From NCBI GenBank assembly GCA_021788565.1, contig JAJYKO010000151.1, positions 1-9,199 of the forward strand: a DNA stretch of 9,199 nt, written 5' to 3'. Positions within the stretch are counted from its first letter, which is position 1. Each line of letters begins with the position of its first letter. Both the position numbers and the translations under genes were made by a program. Below, piece by piece: positions 1 through 5,918 of the stretch. The notes below the pieces were generated by a model that saw only the letters and a program-made list of their open reading frames with translations, did no database searches and was not told where the DNA came from. The DNA comes from Chloroflexota bacterium. Its GTDB lineage: Bacteria > Chloroflexota > UBA6077.

Positions 1-384
1 CTGGGCCAGATTACCCCCGGGCCCTTCCTGATCACGGCGGCCTTCGTGGGCTACAAGCTGTTCGGGGTGGTGGGAGCGGCCATCGGGACTTTCGCCATCT
101 TCGCGCCTTCCTTCGCGATGACGCTGCTGTTCGCCGAGCTGTTCGGCCAGATCCGGCACCACGTGGTGGTCCGCGGCGCCGTCCGGGGGGTGCTGGCGAG
201 CTTCGTGGGACTGCTGCTGGTTGTGGCCCTGCAGCTCGGGCAGATCGCCCTGGTGGGGCCGGCCCGGATAATCCTGGCCGCCGGGGCTTTCGTCGGGGCA
301 CGGTATTTCAAGTTGCCCCTGGCCGTGCTGTTCGCGGCCGGACTTGTGGTGTGGGCGGTGGTTCTTGGGCTTGGCTGGGCATGA
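1..384 (+). CDS. chrA: Chromate transporter ChrA family, C-terminal part (5' truncated)
   Basis: The reading frame is open from base 1 and ends at TGA 382-384, giving 127 visible residues of the end of a membrane transporter. The visible start, LGQITPGPFLITAAFVGYK, followed by GAAIGTFAIFAPSF, matches the conserved C-terminal half-domain of the CHR family (PGP...TA.F.GY and G...T..IF.PSF). The rest is strongly hydrophobic, with about three or four membrane segments. CHR proteins export or exchange chromate and possibly sulfate-like oxyanions across the inner membrane. The N-terminal half lies outside the window, so I cannot tell a full two-domain ChrA from a split short-chain pair. The gene is followed by a dithiol protein and metal efflux genes, consistent with a metal/oxyanion resistance cluster. 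The family call is fairly secure; the substrate is inferred. Confidence 0.85.
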   Translation: MGQITPGPFLITAAFVGYKLFGVVGAAIGTFAIFAPSFAMTLLFAELFGQIRHHVVVRGAVRGVLASFVGLLLVVALQLGQIALVGPARIILAAGAFVGARYFKLPLAVLFAAGLVVWAVVLGLGWA

Positions 385-468
385 ACGCCTTCGATTGGGC
401 CCGAGATGATGGATTGTGACCGGTGTGGCGCTGCCCGCCGGCGGATAGTGAGGACACGGTGGAAGAAG

Positions 469-759
469 ATGACTTCGTCGGTGAAGGTAGAGATCCTGGG
501 GTGGGGCTGTGCCCGTTGCCGCCAACTGGAAGCACGCGTGCGGGAAGTGGTGGCGGAGCACGCGGTGTCGGCCGAGGTGGAGATTGTGACCGACATCGCC
601 AGAATCACGTCCCTCGGTCTGTTCGGACTGCCGGGTCTGGTCATCGACGGCCAGCTGGTCGCCAGCGGGAATTTACCAAAGAAGGACCGGCTGGCCAGAT
701 GGATAACTCAAGCGGCGAGGGGGGGAGATGAGCAAAGAAGCCAGGCTTCCAGTGGCTGA
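469..759 (+). CDS. Small thioredoxin-fold dithiol protein (redox-active disulfide protein 2-like)
   Basis: A 96-residue protein. Its core reads KVEILGWGCARCRQLE near the N-terminus, with a CxxC pair at Cys14 and Cys17. LFGLPGLVIDGQLVASG follows and holds the cis-Pro loop, then a basic C-terminal helix. This is the pattern of the small Thioredoxin_3 family, usually about 80 residues, found as free cytoplasmic proteins beside transporters. The family's exact role is poorly defined; thiol-disulfide exchange or metalloid/metal handling is likely. I chose ATG 469 because it sits near the conserved core and has purine-rich sequence (GGTGGAAG) just upstream. An in-frame ATG at 406 would add 21 basic residues with a second CxxC (CDRC) but has no ribosome site, and GTG 481 is also possible. 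The C-terminal end overlaps the next gene by 32 bases, implying translational coupling. Confidence 0.8.
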   Translation: MTSSVKVEILGWGCARCRQLEARVREVVAEHAVSAEVEIVTDIARITSLGLFGLPGLVIDGQLVASGNLPKKDRLARWITQAARGGDEQRSQASSG

Positions 760-1678
760 ACATCATCACGAACACGAGCATTCTCAGCTGGAGGAGAGCG
801 GAGCGGGTGGGCGACTACTGCTCTCCATCGCCATCACCGCGGCGGTCTGTGTGGTGGAGGTGGGCGGGGGACTCTGGACGGGGAGCCTTGCGCTCCTCAG
901 CGATGCCGCCCACGTGTTCCTGGACGTGTTCGCGCTGGCCATGAGCTACGGAGCGCTCCGCCTCGCCGCCCTCCCGCCTAACGCCCACCACAGCTATGGC
1001 TACCGACGTGCCGAGGTGCTGGCGGCGCTCGTCAACGCCGTCACCCTGATCGTGGTGGCAGTGGGCATCGGCAAGGAGGCATGGGACAGGTGGCAGGCAC
1101 CCGTGTCGATCCACAGCGGCGAGATGCTCGCCATCGCGGCCTTCGGGCTCGCTGCCAACCTGCTGACGGCGCTCACGCTGAGCGGCCATACCCACGGAAA
1201 TCTGAATGTGAAGAGCGCCTTCATCCACGTGCTCGGCGACGCCCTGGCCTCGGTGGGGGTGATCATGGCGGCAGTGGTGATGCTGGCGACGGGTTGGTAC
1301 GCGGCGGACCCGGTGGTTAGTGTGCTGATCGGGCTGCTGATCGCCTACAGCGGTTGGGGCGTCCTGCGGCAGGCTGTGCACATCCTGATGGAGGGGGCTC
1401 CCGATGGACTTGCGGCGGACGAGGTAGCTCGCTCCATGGTCCAGGTTGACGGGGTGCTGGGAGTCCATGACCTGCATCTCTGGAGCACGGGCTCGAGTCA
1501 CGCGGTGCTGAGCGCCCACGTGCGGGTGGCGGAGGCGGCGCTGCCGCACAGCCCCGCCCTTGTGGCGCGGCTGCGGGGGCTGCTGGAGGAGCAGTACGGC
1601 ATCGACCATGCGACCCTGCAGGTGGAGTGCGTGGACTGCGGACAGGGATCTATCGAGTGTCTGGGAGCGGAATCATGA
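728..1678 (+). CDS. Cation diffusion facilitator family transporter (CzcD/ZitB-like)
   Basis: A 316-residue inner-membrane protein that should export divalent metal (Zn, Cd, Co or similar) in exchange for protons. The N-terminus has a His-rich patch (residues 12-18, HHHEHEH). TM2 carries the CDF metal site SDAAHVFLD (Asp59, His62, Asp66), and TM5 carries HVLGD (His167, Asp171). HSYGYRRAEVLAALVN at 88-103 is a CDF signature, and a second His patch (SGHTHG, 152-157) lies in the TM4-5 loop. The cytoplasmic ferredoxin-like domain follows from about residue 225 (GVHDLHLWSTGSS). The C-terminus is odd: it ends with CVDCGQGSIEC (Cys301, 304, 311), a possible extra thiolate metal site. GGGGGAG directly before ATG 728 is a strong ribosome site. 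The stop overlaps the next start as ATGA. Family very secure; metal not determined. Confidence 0.95.
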   Translation: MSKEARLPVAEHHHEHEHSQLEESGAGGRLLLSIAITAAVCVVEVGGGLWTGSLALLSDAAHVFLDVFALAMSYGALRLAALPPNAHHSYGYRRAEVLAALVNAVTLIVVAVGIGKEAWDRWQAPVSIHSGEMLAIAAFGLAANLLTALTLSGHTHGNLNVKSAFIHVLGDALASVGVIMAAVVMLATGWYAADPVVSVLIGLLIAYSGWGVLRQAVHILMEGAPDGLAADEVARSMVQVDGVLGVHDLHLWSTGSSHAVLSAHVRVAEAALPHSPALVARLRGLLEEQYGIDHATLQVECVDCGQGSIECLGAES

Positions 1679-2745
1679 ACCTCAAGTCTATTCAACAAAA
1701 TCTGAACAAGAATCTCGCCTGGTATGTGGCCGCGGCGCTGGGCCTGGGCCTGCTGGTGGGCGATCTCTCCGGCGCCTTCCTGGATAGGTACGGGGCGAGC
1801 CTGTCGAATGCCACTACGGTGGTCGTCTTTTTCATGATCTACCCCATGATGGTCAATTTGCAGGTGGAGGCCCTGGGGAAGGCGATGCGCAACTGGCGCG
1901 CGTTGCTGCTCTCGCTCGCCTACAACTTCCTCTGGGCTCCACTGCTGGGGTTCCTGCTGAGCAAGATCTTCCTGCCGGACCCGATGCTGGCCTTCGGCTT
2001 CATGCTGGTGATGGTGGTGCCCTGCTCCAGCATGAGCATCGGCTACACGGGGCTGGTCAAGGGGAACCTGGAACTTGCAACGGTCGTCGTGGCCGCCAGC
2101 TTCGTGGCGGCAATACCCGCCATACCCTTCTGGGCCTCCATCTTCGGCGGGCAGTACCACATCGCGGTGCCCATCGACAACCTGCTCTGGACCGTGGTAA
2201 CGGTGCTGATCCTCCCGATGATCCTGGGCTATCTGACCAGGACCGTGCTGATTCGTTGGTTGGGGAAGCCGGGCTTTCAGCGGATCATGCCCATCTTCCC
2301 GATAGTCACCCTGGTCAGCATGTTCCTGATAGTGTTCCTGATCTTCTTCCTGAAGGCGACGCTGCTGCTCTCCAAGTGGACGATGCTCCTGTGGCTGATC
2401 GTGCCCAACGTGCTTTTCGTGGCCATCACGCTGCTGCTGATAACCTGGCTGGATCGGCGGCTCGGGCTCTCCTACGAGGACCACATGGGTGTGGTGTTCG
2501 CCAGCACCGGCAAGAACAACGGGACGGCCATCGCCCTGGCGACGGCGGCCTTCTCGCCCCTAGTGGCGGTGCCGGCGGCGACGCTACCTATCTTCCAGAT
2601 CCTGTTCATGGTGGTGTACCTTCGGCTGGCAGAGCGGGTGAAGGCGTGGTTCCGGCGTCATACAACCGGAGAAGCGGCGGGCTCCTCCGGTCGCGGCCTC
2701 GCAGATGGCCAGCGTTCCGCGGACGGAGTCCACGCTGCTCGGTGA
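1675..2745 (+). CDS. ACR3/BASS superfamily transporter, probable arsenite or related anion efflux protein
   Basis: A 356-residue, roughly ten-helix membrane protein. Features shared with ACR3 and bile acid/sodium symporter proteins are MIYPMMVNLQVEALGKAMRNW (residues 54-74), the VPCSSMS turn with Cys117 in the fourth helix region, and TGKNNGTAIALA late in the protein. ACR3 exports arsenite, and Cys in the P-C turn is the family's key residue. However, the late helix has GKNNGTAIALA where classical ACR3 carries a conserved Glu (NNFE), so arsenite export is probable but not certain; a BASS-type anion carrier is the alternative. ATG 1675 is chosen because it overlaps the CDF stop as ATGA and has GGGAG 8 bases upstream. 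The last ~30 residues are a polar Gly/Ser/Arg tail of low conservation. The neighbouring arsF-arsG-like pair supports an arsenical role. Confidence 0.75.
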   Translation: MNLKSIQQNLNKNLAWYVAAALGLGLLVGDLSGAFLDRYGASLSNATTVVVFFMIYPMMVNLQVEALGKAMRNWRALLLSLAYNFLWAPLLGFLLSKIFLPDPMLAFGFMLVMVVPCSSMSIGYTGLVKGNLELATVVVAASFVAAIPAIPFWASIFGGQYHIAVPIDNLLWTVVTVLILPMILGYLTRTVLIRWLGKPGFQRIMPIFPIVTLVSMFLIVFLIFFLKATLLLSKWTMLLWLIVPNVLFVAITLLLITWLDRRLGLSYEDHMGVVFASTGKNNGTAIALATAAFSPLVAVPAATLPIFQILFMVVYLRLAERVKAWFRRHTTGEAAGSSGRGLADGQRSADGVHAAR

Positions 2746-2757
2746 TCGGGGATGTAG

Positions 2758-2785
2758 CCAGCGGGGATCCCGGCTTCCCCGCTGG
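2758..2785 (+). terminator. GC-rich stem-loop after the ACR3-like gene, possible terminator
   Basis: CCAGCGGGGA at 2758-2767 pairs perfectly with TCCCCGCTGG at 2776-2785 around an 8-base loop. It starts 13 bases after the stop of the upstream gene and closes the first block of overlapping genes. No T-run follows, so it is not a canonical intrinsic terminator. It may instead stabilise the mRNA 3' end or aid termination with Rho. Confidence 0.45.
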
Positions 2786-2821
2786 GGCTGGAGGGGGTGA
2801 TCGACGGCAGATACTTGAGCG

Positions 2822-2858
2822 GTCTGACGTAGGTGGGATGAGGAGTCAGACACGTCAG
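2822..2858. promoter_or_regulatory. Two nested, mutually exclusive inverted repeats upstream of a promoter
   Basis: GTCTGAC (2822-2828) is the exact reverse complement of GTCAGAC (2845-2851). In addition CTGACGT (2824-2830) is the exact reverse complement of ACGTCAG (2852-2858). The left arms overlap, so only one pairing can form at a time. The element ends 8 bases before the -35 box of the proposed promoter, a usual place for a regulator site. Its binding protein is unknown. Confidence 0.4.
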
Positions 2859-2866
2859 TGGTGGCA

Positions 2867-2895
2867 TTGACGGCACGAAGAGGTCAGCGTAGCAT
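2867..2895 (+). promoter_or_regulatory. Putative sigma70-type promoter for the TauE/ArsF/ArsG block
   Basis: TTGACG at 2867-2872 (5 of 6 to TTGACA) is followed after exactly 17 bases by TAGCAT at 2890-2895. The latter matches TATAAT at 4 of 6 positions, including the first two and the last. It lies 68 bases before the chosen start of the TauE-type gene and just after a pair of inverted repeats. No transcript evidence is available. Confidence 0.45.
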
Positions 2896-2950
2896 CATGT
2901 TATGGGCATATGCTTGTAACAGCCAGCCGTTTGAGAGGCGGCGAGGGCAC

Positions 2951-2958
2951 GAGGAGGT
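2951..2958 (+). promoter_or_regulatory. Strong ribosome binding site that fixes the TauE start
   Basis: GAGGAGGT lies 5 bases before ATG 2964. An in-frame ATG at 2910 would add 18 residues but has no ribosome site, and this strong site would then lie inside the gene. ATG 2964 is therefore preferred. Confidence 0.75.
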
Positions 2959-2963
2959 GCGAG

Positions 2964-3902
2964 ATGTCTGCGGGATCGGGTGCTCCGACTCAGAGGCAGG
3001 GGTTTCTGGGAAGCCAGACCCCAACGGCTGTCATCGTGCTGGTGATTGCTGCCGTGGCCGCGTGGTATTTCACGGCCGGAGGCACGTCCACATCGGTTCA
3101 GGGGACGCCCGCGGTCGACGCCGCGAGCGGGGTGGCCCTGGTGGTGGTTGGGTTTGTTGCCGGGTTGCTTGGAGGGCTGATCGGCACCGGTGGATGCAGC
3201 GTGATGCTGCCAGCCATCCACTTCTGGATGGGGTATCCGGCGGCCGCGGCCGTTGGAACGACGCTGTTCGCGGTGATCTTCACGGCGACCTCGGGCGCGT
3301 ACGGTCATCTGATGCGGCGCAATCTGGATGTCCGAGCCGTCGGGTGGCTGGGGCTCGGGGGTACTGTGGGGGTGGTGCTGGGCTCGTGGCTGTTCACCAT
3401 GCTGGCCAGCCAGTCGGCGCTGCTGGGACTGATCCTGGGGATCATCTTCCTGTGGCCGGCCATCAGGATGATCTGGGAGGGCATCACCCAGCGGGGGACG
3501 CCTGCCAGGGAGGGGAGGGCGATACCAGGCCACCCGTGGGGCTTCTCGATCTTCGGGTTCCTGGTAGGCATAGCCACGGGAGTGGCCGGCCTGGGAGGCG
3601 GCTACGCGCTGGTTCCCGGCTTGATTTACCTGTTCGGGGCTCCCGTGTACATCACCATGGGGAGTTCCCTGGCTACCATGATACCCCTGGCCGTGGTGGG
3701 TGGTGGAATCAAGCTGGCCCAGGGCTTCGTTGAGTTGGGGGCCGGGCTGTTGCTCGGTGGTGGCGCGGTGATCGGCGCGCAGGTGGGTGCGGCGATCATC
3801 AAGCGGTTCAGGCCGGCTACCCTTAAGCTGCTGTTCGGACTCTATTTTCTGTACGTGGCGGTCAAGTTCATCGGTGCCTTCTTCGGCATCGCGATCTGGT
3901 GA
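2964..3902 (+). CDS. Sulfite exporter TauE/SafE family membrane protein
   Basis: A 312-residue polytopic membrane protein made of two similar halves. Each half opens with a glycine-rich family motif: GFVAGLLGGLIGTGGCSVMLPA (residues 63-84) and GFLVGIATGVAGLGGGYALVPGL (198-220). These are the duplicated TauE/SafE (PF01925) repeats. An extra N-terminal segment with one hydrophobic helix (about 21-36) and a polar stretch precedes the first repeat. Members move sulfite, sulfoacetate, thiosulfate or other small anions; the substrate here cannot be read from sequence. Its position between the ACR3-like gene and arsF-arsG suggests export of a sulfur or arsenic oxyanion or a thiolated product, but this is inference. 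The gene follows its own candidate promoter and is separated from arsF by a structured 105-base gap. Confidence 0.9.
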   Translation: MSAGSGAPTQRQGFLGSQTPTAVIVLVIAAVAAWYFTAGGTSTSVQGTPAVDAASGVALVVVGFVAGLLGGLIGTGGCSVMLPAIHFWMGYPAAAAVGTTLFAVIFTATSGAYGHLMRRNLDVRAVGWLGLGGTVGVVLGSWLFTMLASQSALLGLILGIIFLWPAIRMIWEGITQRGTPAREGRAIPGHPWGFSIFGFLVGIATGVAGLGGGYALVPGLIYLFGAPVYITMGSSLATMIPLAVVGGGIKLAQGFVELGAGLLLGGGAVIGAQVGAAIIKRFRPATLKLLFGLYFLYVAVKFIGAFFGIAIW

Positions 3903-3972
3903 GCTGCCGGCGAGGGGTGCGAGGGTGCCCCTCGCCTCCGCCACGGGTCGGAGACCCGCTGGCCCCGGCAGC
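3903..3972 (+). promoter_or_regulatory. Structured intergenic RNA, possible three-way junction (tauE-arsF gap)
   Basis: The 70 bases directly after the TauE stop can fold into nested stems. The outer stem GCTGCC (3903-3908) pairs with GGCAGC (3967-3972). Inner hairpin one is GGCGAGGGG (3909-3917) with CCCCTCGCC (3928-3936). Inner hairpin two is CGGGTC (3944-3949) with GACCCG (3953-3958). All stems are perfect. No T-run follows, so this is not a normal terminator. It could be an attenuator, a processing or stability element, or a cis-regulatory RNA for arsF-arsG. I recognise no known riboswitch class. Confidence 0.4.
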
Positions 3973-4007
3973 AATCGTGAATTCTCTTGCATTAGAGGGG
4001 ATGACAG

Positions 4008-4535
4008 GTGAGCGGAAAGCGAACGGCCATGGGGCGCGCCACAGGTGATTCTCGCGGGGAGCGCGGGCGGCGGCCAGGCGGGACCGGACGGATACTGGCT
4101 TTCGGCGTGGTGGCTGTCTTGCTGGCATTGATAGTCGTAGGCATCTTCAACAGTTCGCAGGATCAGGAGGTGGCTGCGGCGACTGCGCCCGTGCGGAACG
4201 CCGACCGCATCGACGTGGTCTACTTTCACCGGACGGAGCGATGCGATAGCTGCATATGGGCAGGGCAAACGTCCCGGAATACGGTGGAGAAGTATTTTGC
4301 CGGTGAGCTGGCGAGCGGGCGGGTGACATTCCGGGAAGTAGACGTGCAGAAGCCCGAGAACATGGCGCTTACAGCCAAGTACGGGGCATCCGGTTCCTCG
4401 CTGTTTCTCGACTACGTCAGCCAGCGAAAGGACAACATAGTGGAGGCGCAGGAGACCTACCCCTACGTGGGCAACGAGGCCAAGTTCAGCGGCATCCTGC
4501 GAGGCATGATCGCCGCCGGACTGGGGAAGAGCTGA
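4008..4535 (+). CDS. arsF: ArsF-like membrane-anchored thioredoxin-fold protein
   Basis: A 175-residue protein with a basic N-terminus, a single membrane helix (about residues 29-47), then an outside thioredoxin-like domain. The domain starts IDVVYFHRTERCDSC, with a CxxC pair at Cys79 and Cys82, and continues with VTFREVDVQKPEN, where the family has a second beta strand. This matches the ArsF family, described as a subunit of a nitrophenyl-arsenical nitroreductase in arsEFG operons. The directly coupled arsG-like gene (TGATG overlap) strengthens the call. GTG 4008 is chosen because AGAGGGG ends 7 bases upstream; ATG 4029 would remove only seven residues. No recognisable nitroreductase partner is in the window, so the redox role may differ from the described system: it may pass electrons between periplasmic dithiols and ArsG. 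Family fairly sure, reaction inferred. Confidence 0.75.
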   Translation: MSGKRTAMGRATGDSRGERGRRPGGTGRILAFGVVAVLLALIVVGIFNSSQDQEVAAATAPVRNADRIDVVYFHRTERCDSCIWAGQTSRNTVEKYFAGELASGRVTFREVDVQKPENMALTAKYGASGSSLFLDYVSQRKDNIVEAQETYPYVGNEAKFSGILRGMIAAGLGKS

Positions 4536-5257
4536 TGGGGCTGGTGGAGGGGATCCAGGAGCTGTTGGCGGGTAGCAGCCTGCCGATGTTGAGTGCCTTC
4601 CTGCTTGGGTTGTTGGTGTCCCTCAGCCCCTGTCCCCTGGCCACCAACGTGGCGGCCCTGGCCTATCTGGGAAAACAGGCGGCCAGCTCCGAGGAATCGC
4701 TGATCTCAGGGTTCATGTATGCCGCCGGCCGGGCTCTATCCTACTCCCTGGTGGCAGCCCTTCTGGTGACCGTTGGGCTGGAGGCGAGCCGCGTGTCCTG
4801 GCTGCTGCAGGACGCCGGCCAGTACCTGCTGGGGCCTGTGCTCATTCTGTCGGGCCTCGTGGTGCTGGGCGTGATCTCGCTGCCCGTTCCCGTTGGTCTG
4901 GGGAGCCGAGTGGCTGAGAGGCTGGCAGAAGGGGGGTGGATCGGCGCACTGGGCCTGGGAGCCCTCTTTGCGCTGGCTTTCTGTCCCTACAGCGCCGCCC
5001 TCTTTTTCGGGGTCTTAATCCCCATGGCCCTGCGCTCCCCGACAGGTCTGACCCTGGCGTCGGTGTTTGCCCTGGGCACGGCGCTGCCCGTCTTGCTGGG
5101 CGTGGTCCTGCTGTCGGCCGGCGTGTCGCAGTTGGCGCGATGGGCCAACTCCACGCGCAGCTTCGAGCCGTTCCTGCGCCGAGTGGCAGGGCTTGTCCTG
5201 GTGGGGGCGGGACTCTACTCGAGTTGGAGCGGGCTGAGCCCCCTGGTACTCGCATAG
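4535..5257 (+). CDS. arsG: ArsG-like permease of the DsbD/CcdA superfamily
   Basis: A 240-residue protein with about six membrane helices. It has the DsbD/CcdA-type Cys-Pro turns: SPCPLATN in helix 1 (Cys33) and FCPYSAALFF in helix 4 (Cys150), one per three-helix half. In DsbD and CcdA the equivalent Cys pair shuttles electrons across the membrane. ArsG members of this fold are described as efflux permeases for aminobenzyl-type trivalent arsenicals. ATG 4535 shares its A with the arsF stop (TGATG), so the two are made together and probably act together. Either thiol-based electron transfer to the ArsF dithiol or arsenical export fits; the sequence cannot decide. The stop is TAG. A long repeat hairpin follows 37 bases downstream. 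Confidence 0.8.
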   Translation: MGLVEGIQELLAGSSLPMLSAFLLGLLVSLSPCPLATNVAALAYLGKQAASSEESLISGFMYAAGRALSYSLVAALLVTVGLEASRVSWLLQDAGQYLLGPVLILSGLVVLGVISLPVPVGLGSRVAERLAEGGWIGALGLGALFALAFCPYSAALFFGVLIPMALRSPTGLTLASVFALGTALPVLLGVVLLSAGVSQLARWANSTRSFEPFLRRVAGLVLVGAGLYSSWSGLSPLVLA

Positions 5258-5294
5258 GTTTACGCGACTCACGCTGTGCGTGTTCGACCGTTGG

Positions 5295-5340
5295 GTCCTG
5301 AGTGCTGAGTCCTGTGTCCTCAGGACTCAGCACTCAGGAC
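5295..5340. repeat. Perfect 20-bp hairpin made of GTSCTGA heptamers
   Basis: The left arm at 5295-5314 is the exact reverse complement of the right arm at 5321-5340, around the 6-base loop TGTCCT. The left arm and loop read as successive seven-base units GTCCTGA, GTGCTGA, GTCCTGT, GTCCT; the right arm reads the same units on the other strand (GGACTCA, GCACTCA). This looks like a short tandem heptamer repeat folded back on itself. It sits in the 126-base gap between arsG and the Fe-S protein gene. No T-run follows. It could act as a transcript barrier or end-protector, or be a dispersed genomic repeat. Confidence 0.85.
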
Positions 5341-5383
5341 TGGCCTGGGCTGCCGTGGAAGTGAGAATGAAGCGAGGGATGGT

Positions 5384-5911
5384 GTGGGCGAGGAACTGCT
5401 GAGGGGAATCGAGGTCACCCACATCCTGGACTGTATCGCCGACCCGACGAAGATCCGGGTGGTGGCGGAGCTTTCCGACGACGTGAGTCCGGCCATGCCC
5501 TATGTGAATGCGCTGTTGAAGAAGGCCAGCTATTCCCACGAGGCGAAGATCCTTCACTTCAACCTGGAGCACCGGATGGTCACCCTGTACCCCAGGGTGC
5601 TCACCATGGCCAAAGCGGACGACGAGGCCGATGCCCATCGCGTGATTGGCTGGCTTCGCGACCTGATCAACGATGCCTACCGGCGGCGTGGGGAGATCGA
5701 GCCCGCTTACGAGATGCGGCTGGTCGTAAAACCCCTGGATGTCTACGCCCTGCTTCCAAAGGAGAACTGCAGGCGGTGCGGCGAGGCTACCTGCATGGCG
5801 TTCGCCTTCAGTCTTCTCCAGGGACGGGGGAGGATCGAAGAGTGTTGTCTATTGTCTGAGGAGCGCTTCAGCCGGCACCGCGAGGCGCTGTTTAGCCTAC
5901 TGGAGGGGTGA
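5384..5911 (+). CDS. 4Fe-4S cluster protein with ACS/CODH gamma-like Fe-S motif
   Basis: A 175-residue soluble protein. The C-terminal part has DVYALLPKENCRRCGEATCMAFAF followed by a further Cys pair, giving C129-x2-C132-x4-C137-x16-C154. This is the putative 4Fe-4S motif (PF04060) of the acetyl-CoA synthase gamma subunit and many redox-linked proteins. The first ~110 residues (DPTKIRVVAELSDDVS, MPYVNALLKKASY, MAKADDEADAH) form a domain without a function I can name. GTG 5384 is the start, with AGGG 5 bases upstream; ATG 5379 is out of frame and stops after seven codons. The histidine kinase gene begins 7 bases after its stop, so the two are almost surely co-transcribed. A redox-sensing or electron-transfer partner of the kinase or the Mo enzyme is a reasonable inference, not shown. 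Confidence 0.75.
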   Translation: MGEELLRGIEVTHILDCIADPTKIRVVAELSDDVSPAMPYVNALLKKASYSHEAKILHFNLEHRMVTLYPRVLTMAKADDEADAHRVIGWLRDLINDAYRRRGEIEPAYEMRLVVKPLDVYALLPKENCRRCGEATCMAFAFSLLQGRGRIEECCLLSEERFSRHREALFSLLEG

Positions 5912-5918
5912 CCGACGG

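Noticed and set aside
406..468. Longer start (ATG 406) of the dithiol protein with an extra CDRC motif
   Set aside because: No ribosome site precedes ATG 406 and family members start close to the KVEILG strand; kept only as an alternative.
1498..2484. 328-codon open frame on the - strand
   Set aside because: It is antisense to the CDF and ACR3-like genes; its product is full of His/Gln/Glu with no recognisable fold.
2858..3733. 291-codon + strand frame overlapping tauE
   Set aside because: Shadow frame of tauE; the Gly/Arg-rich product has no membrane segments or motifs, while the other frame gives a clear TauE protein.
2895..4268. 457-codon open frame on the - strand
   Set aside because: It is antisense to tauE and arsF, and its product is low-complexity Pro/Arg/His/Gln-rich, typical of shadows in GC-rich DNA.
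5739..5918. Earlier in-frame start of the histidine kinase
   Set aside because: The 60 extra residues overlap the Fe-S protein gene, are Arg/Ser/Cys-rich out-of-frame sequence and contain no domain.
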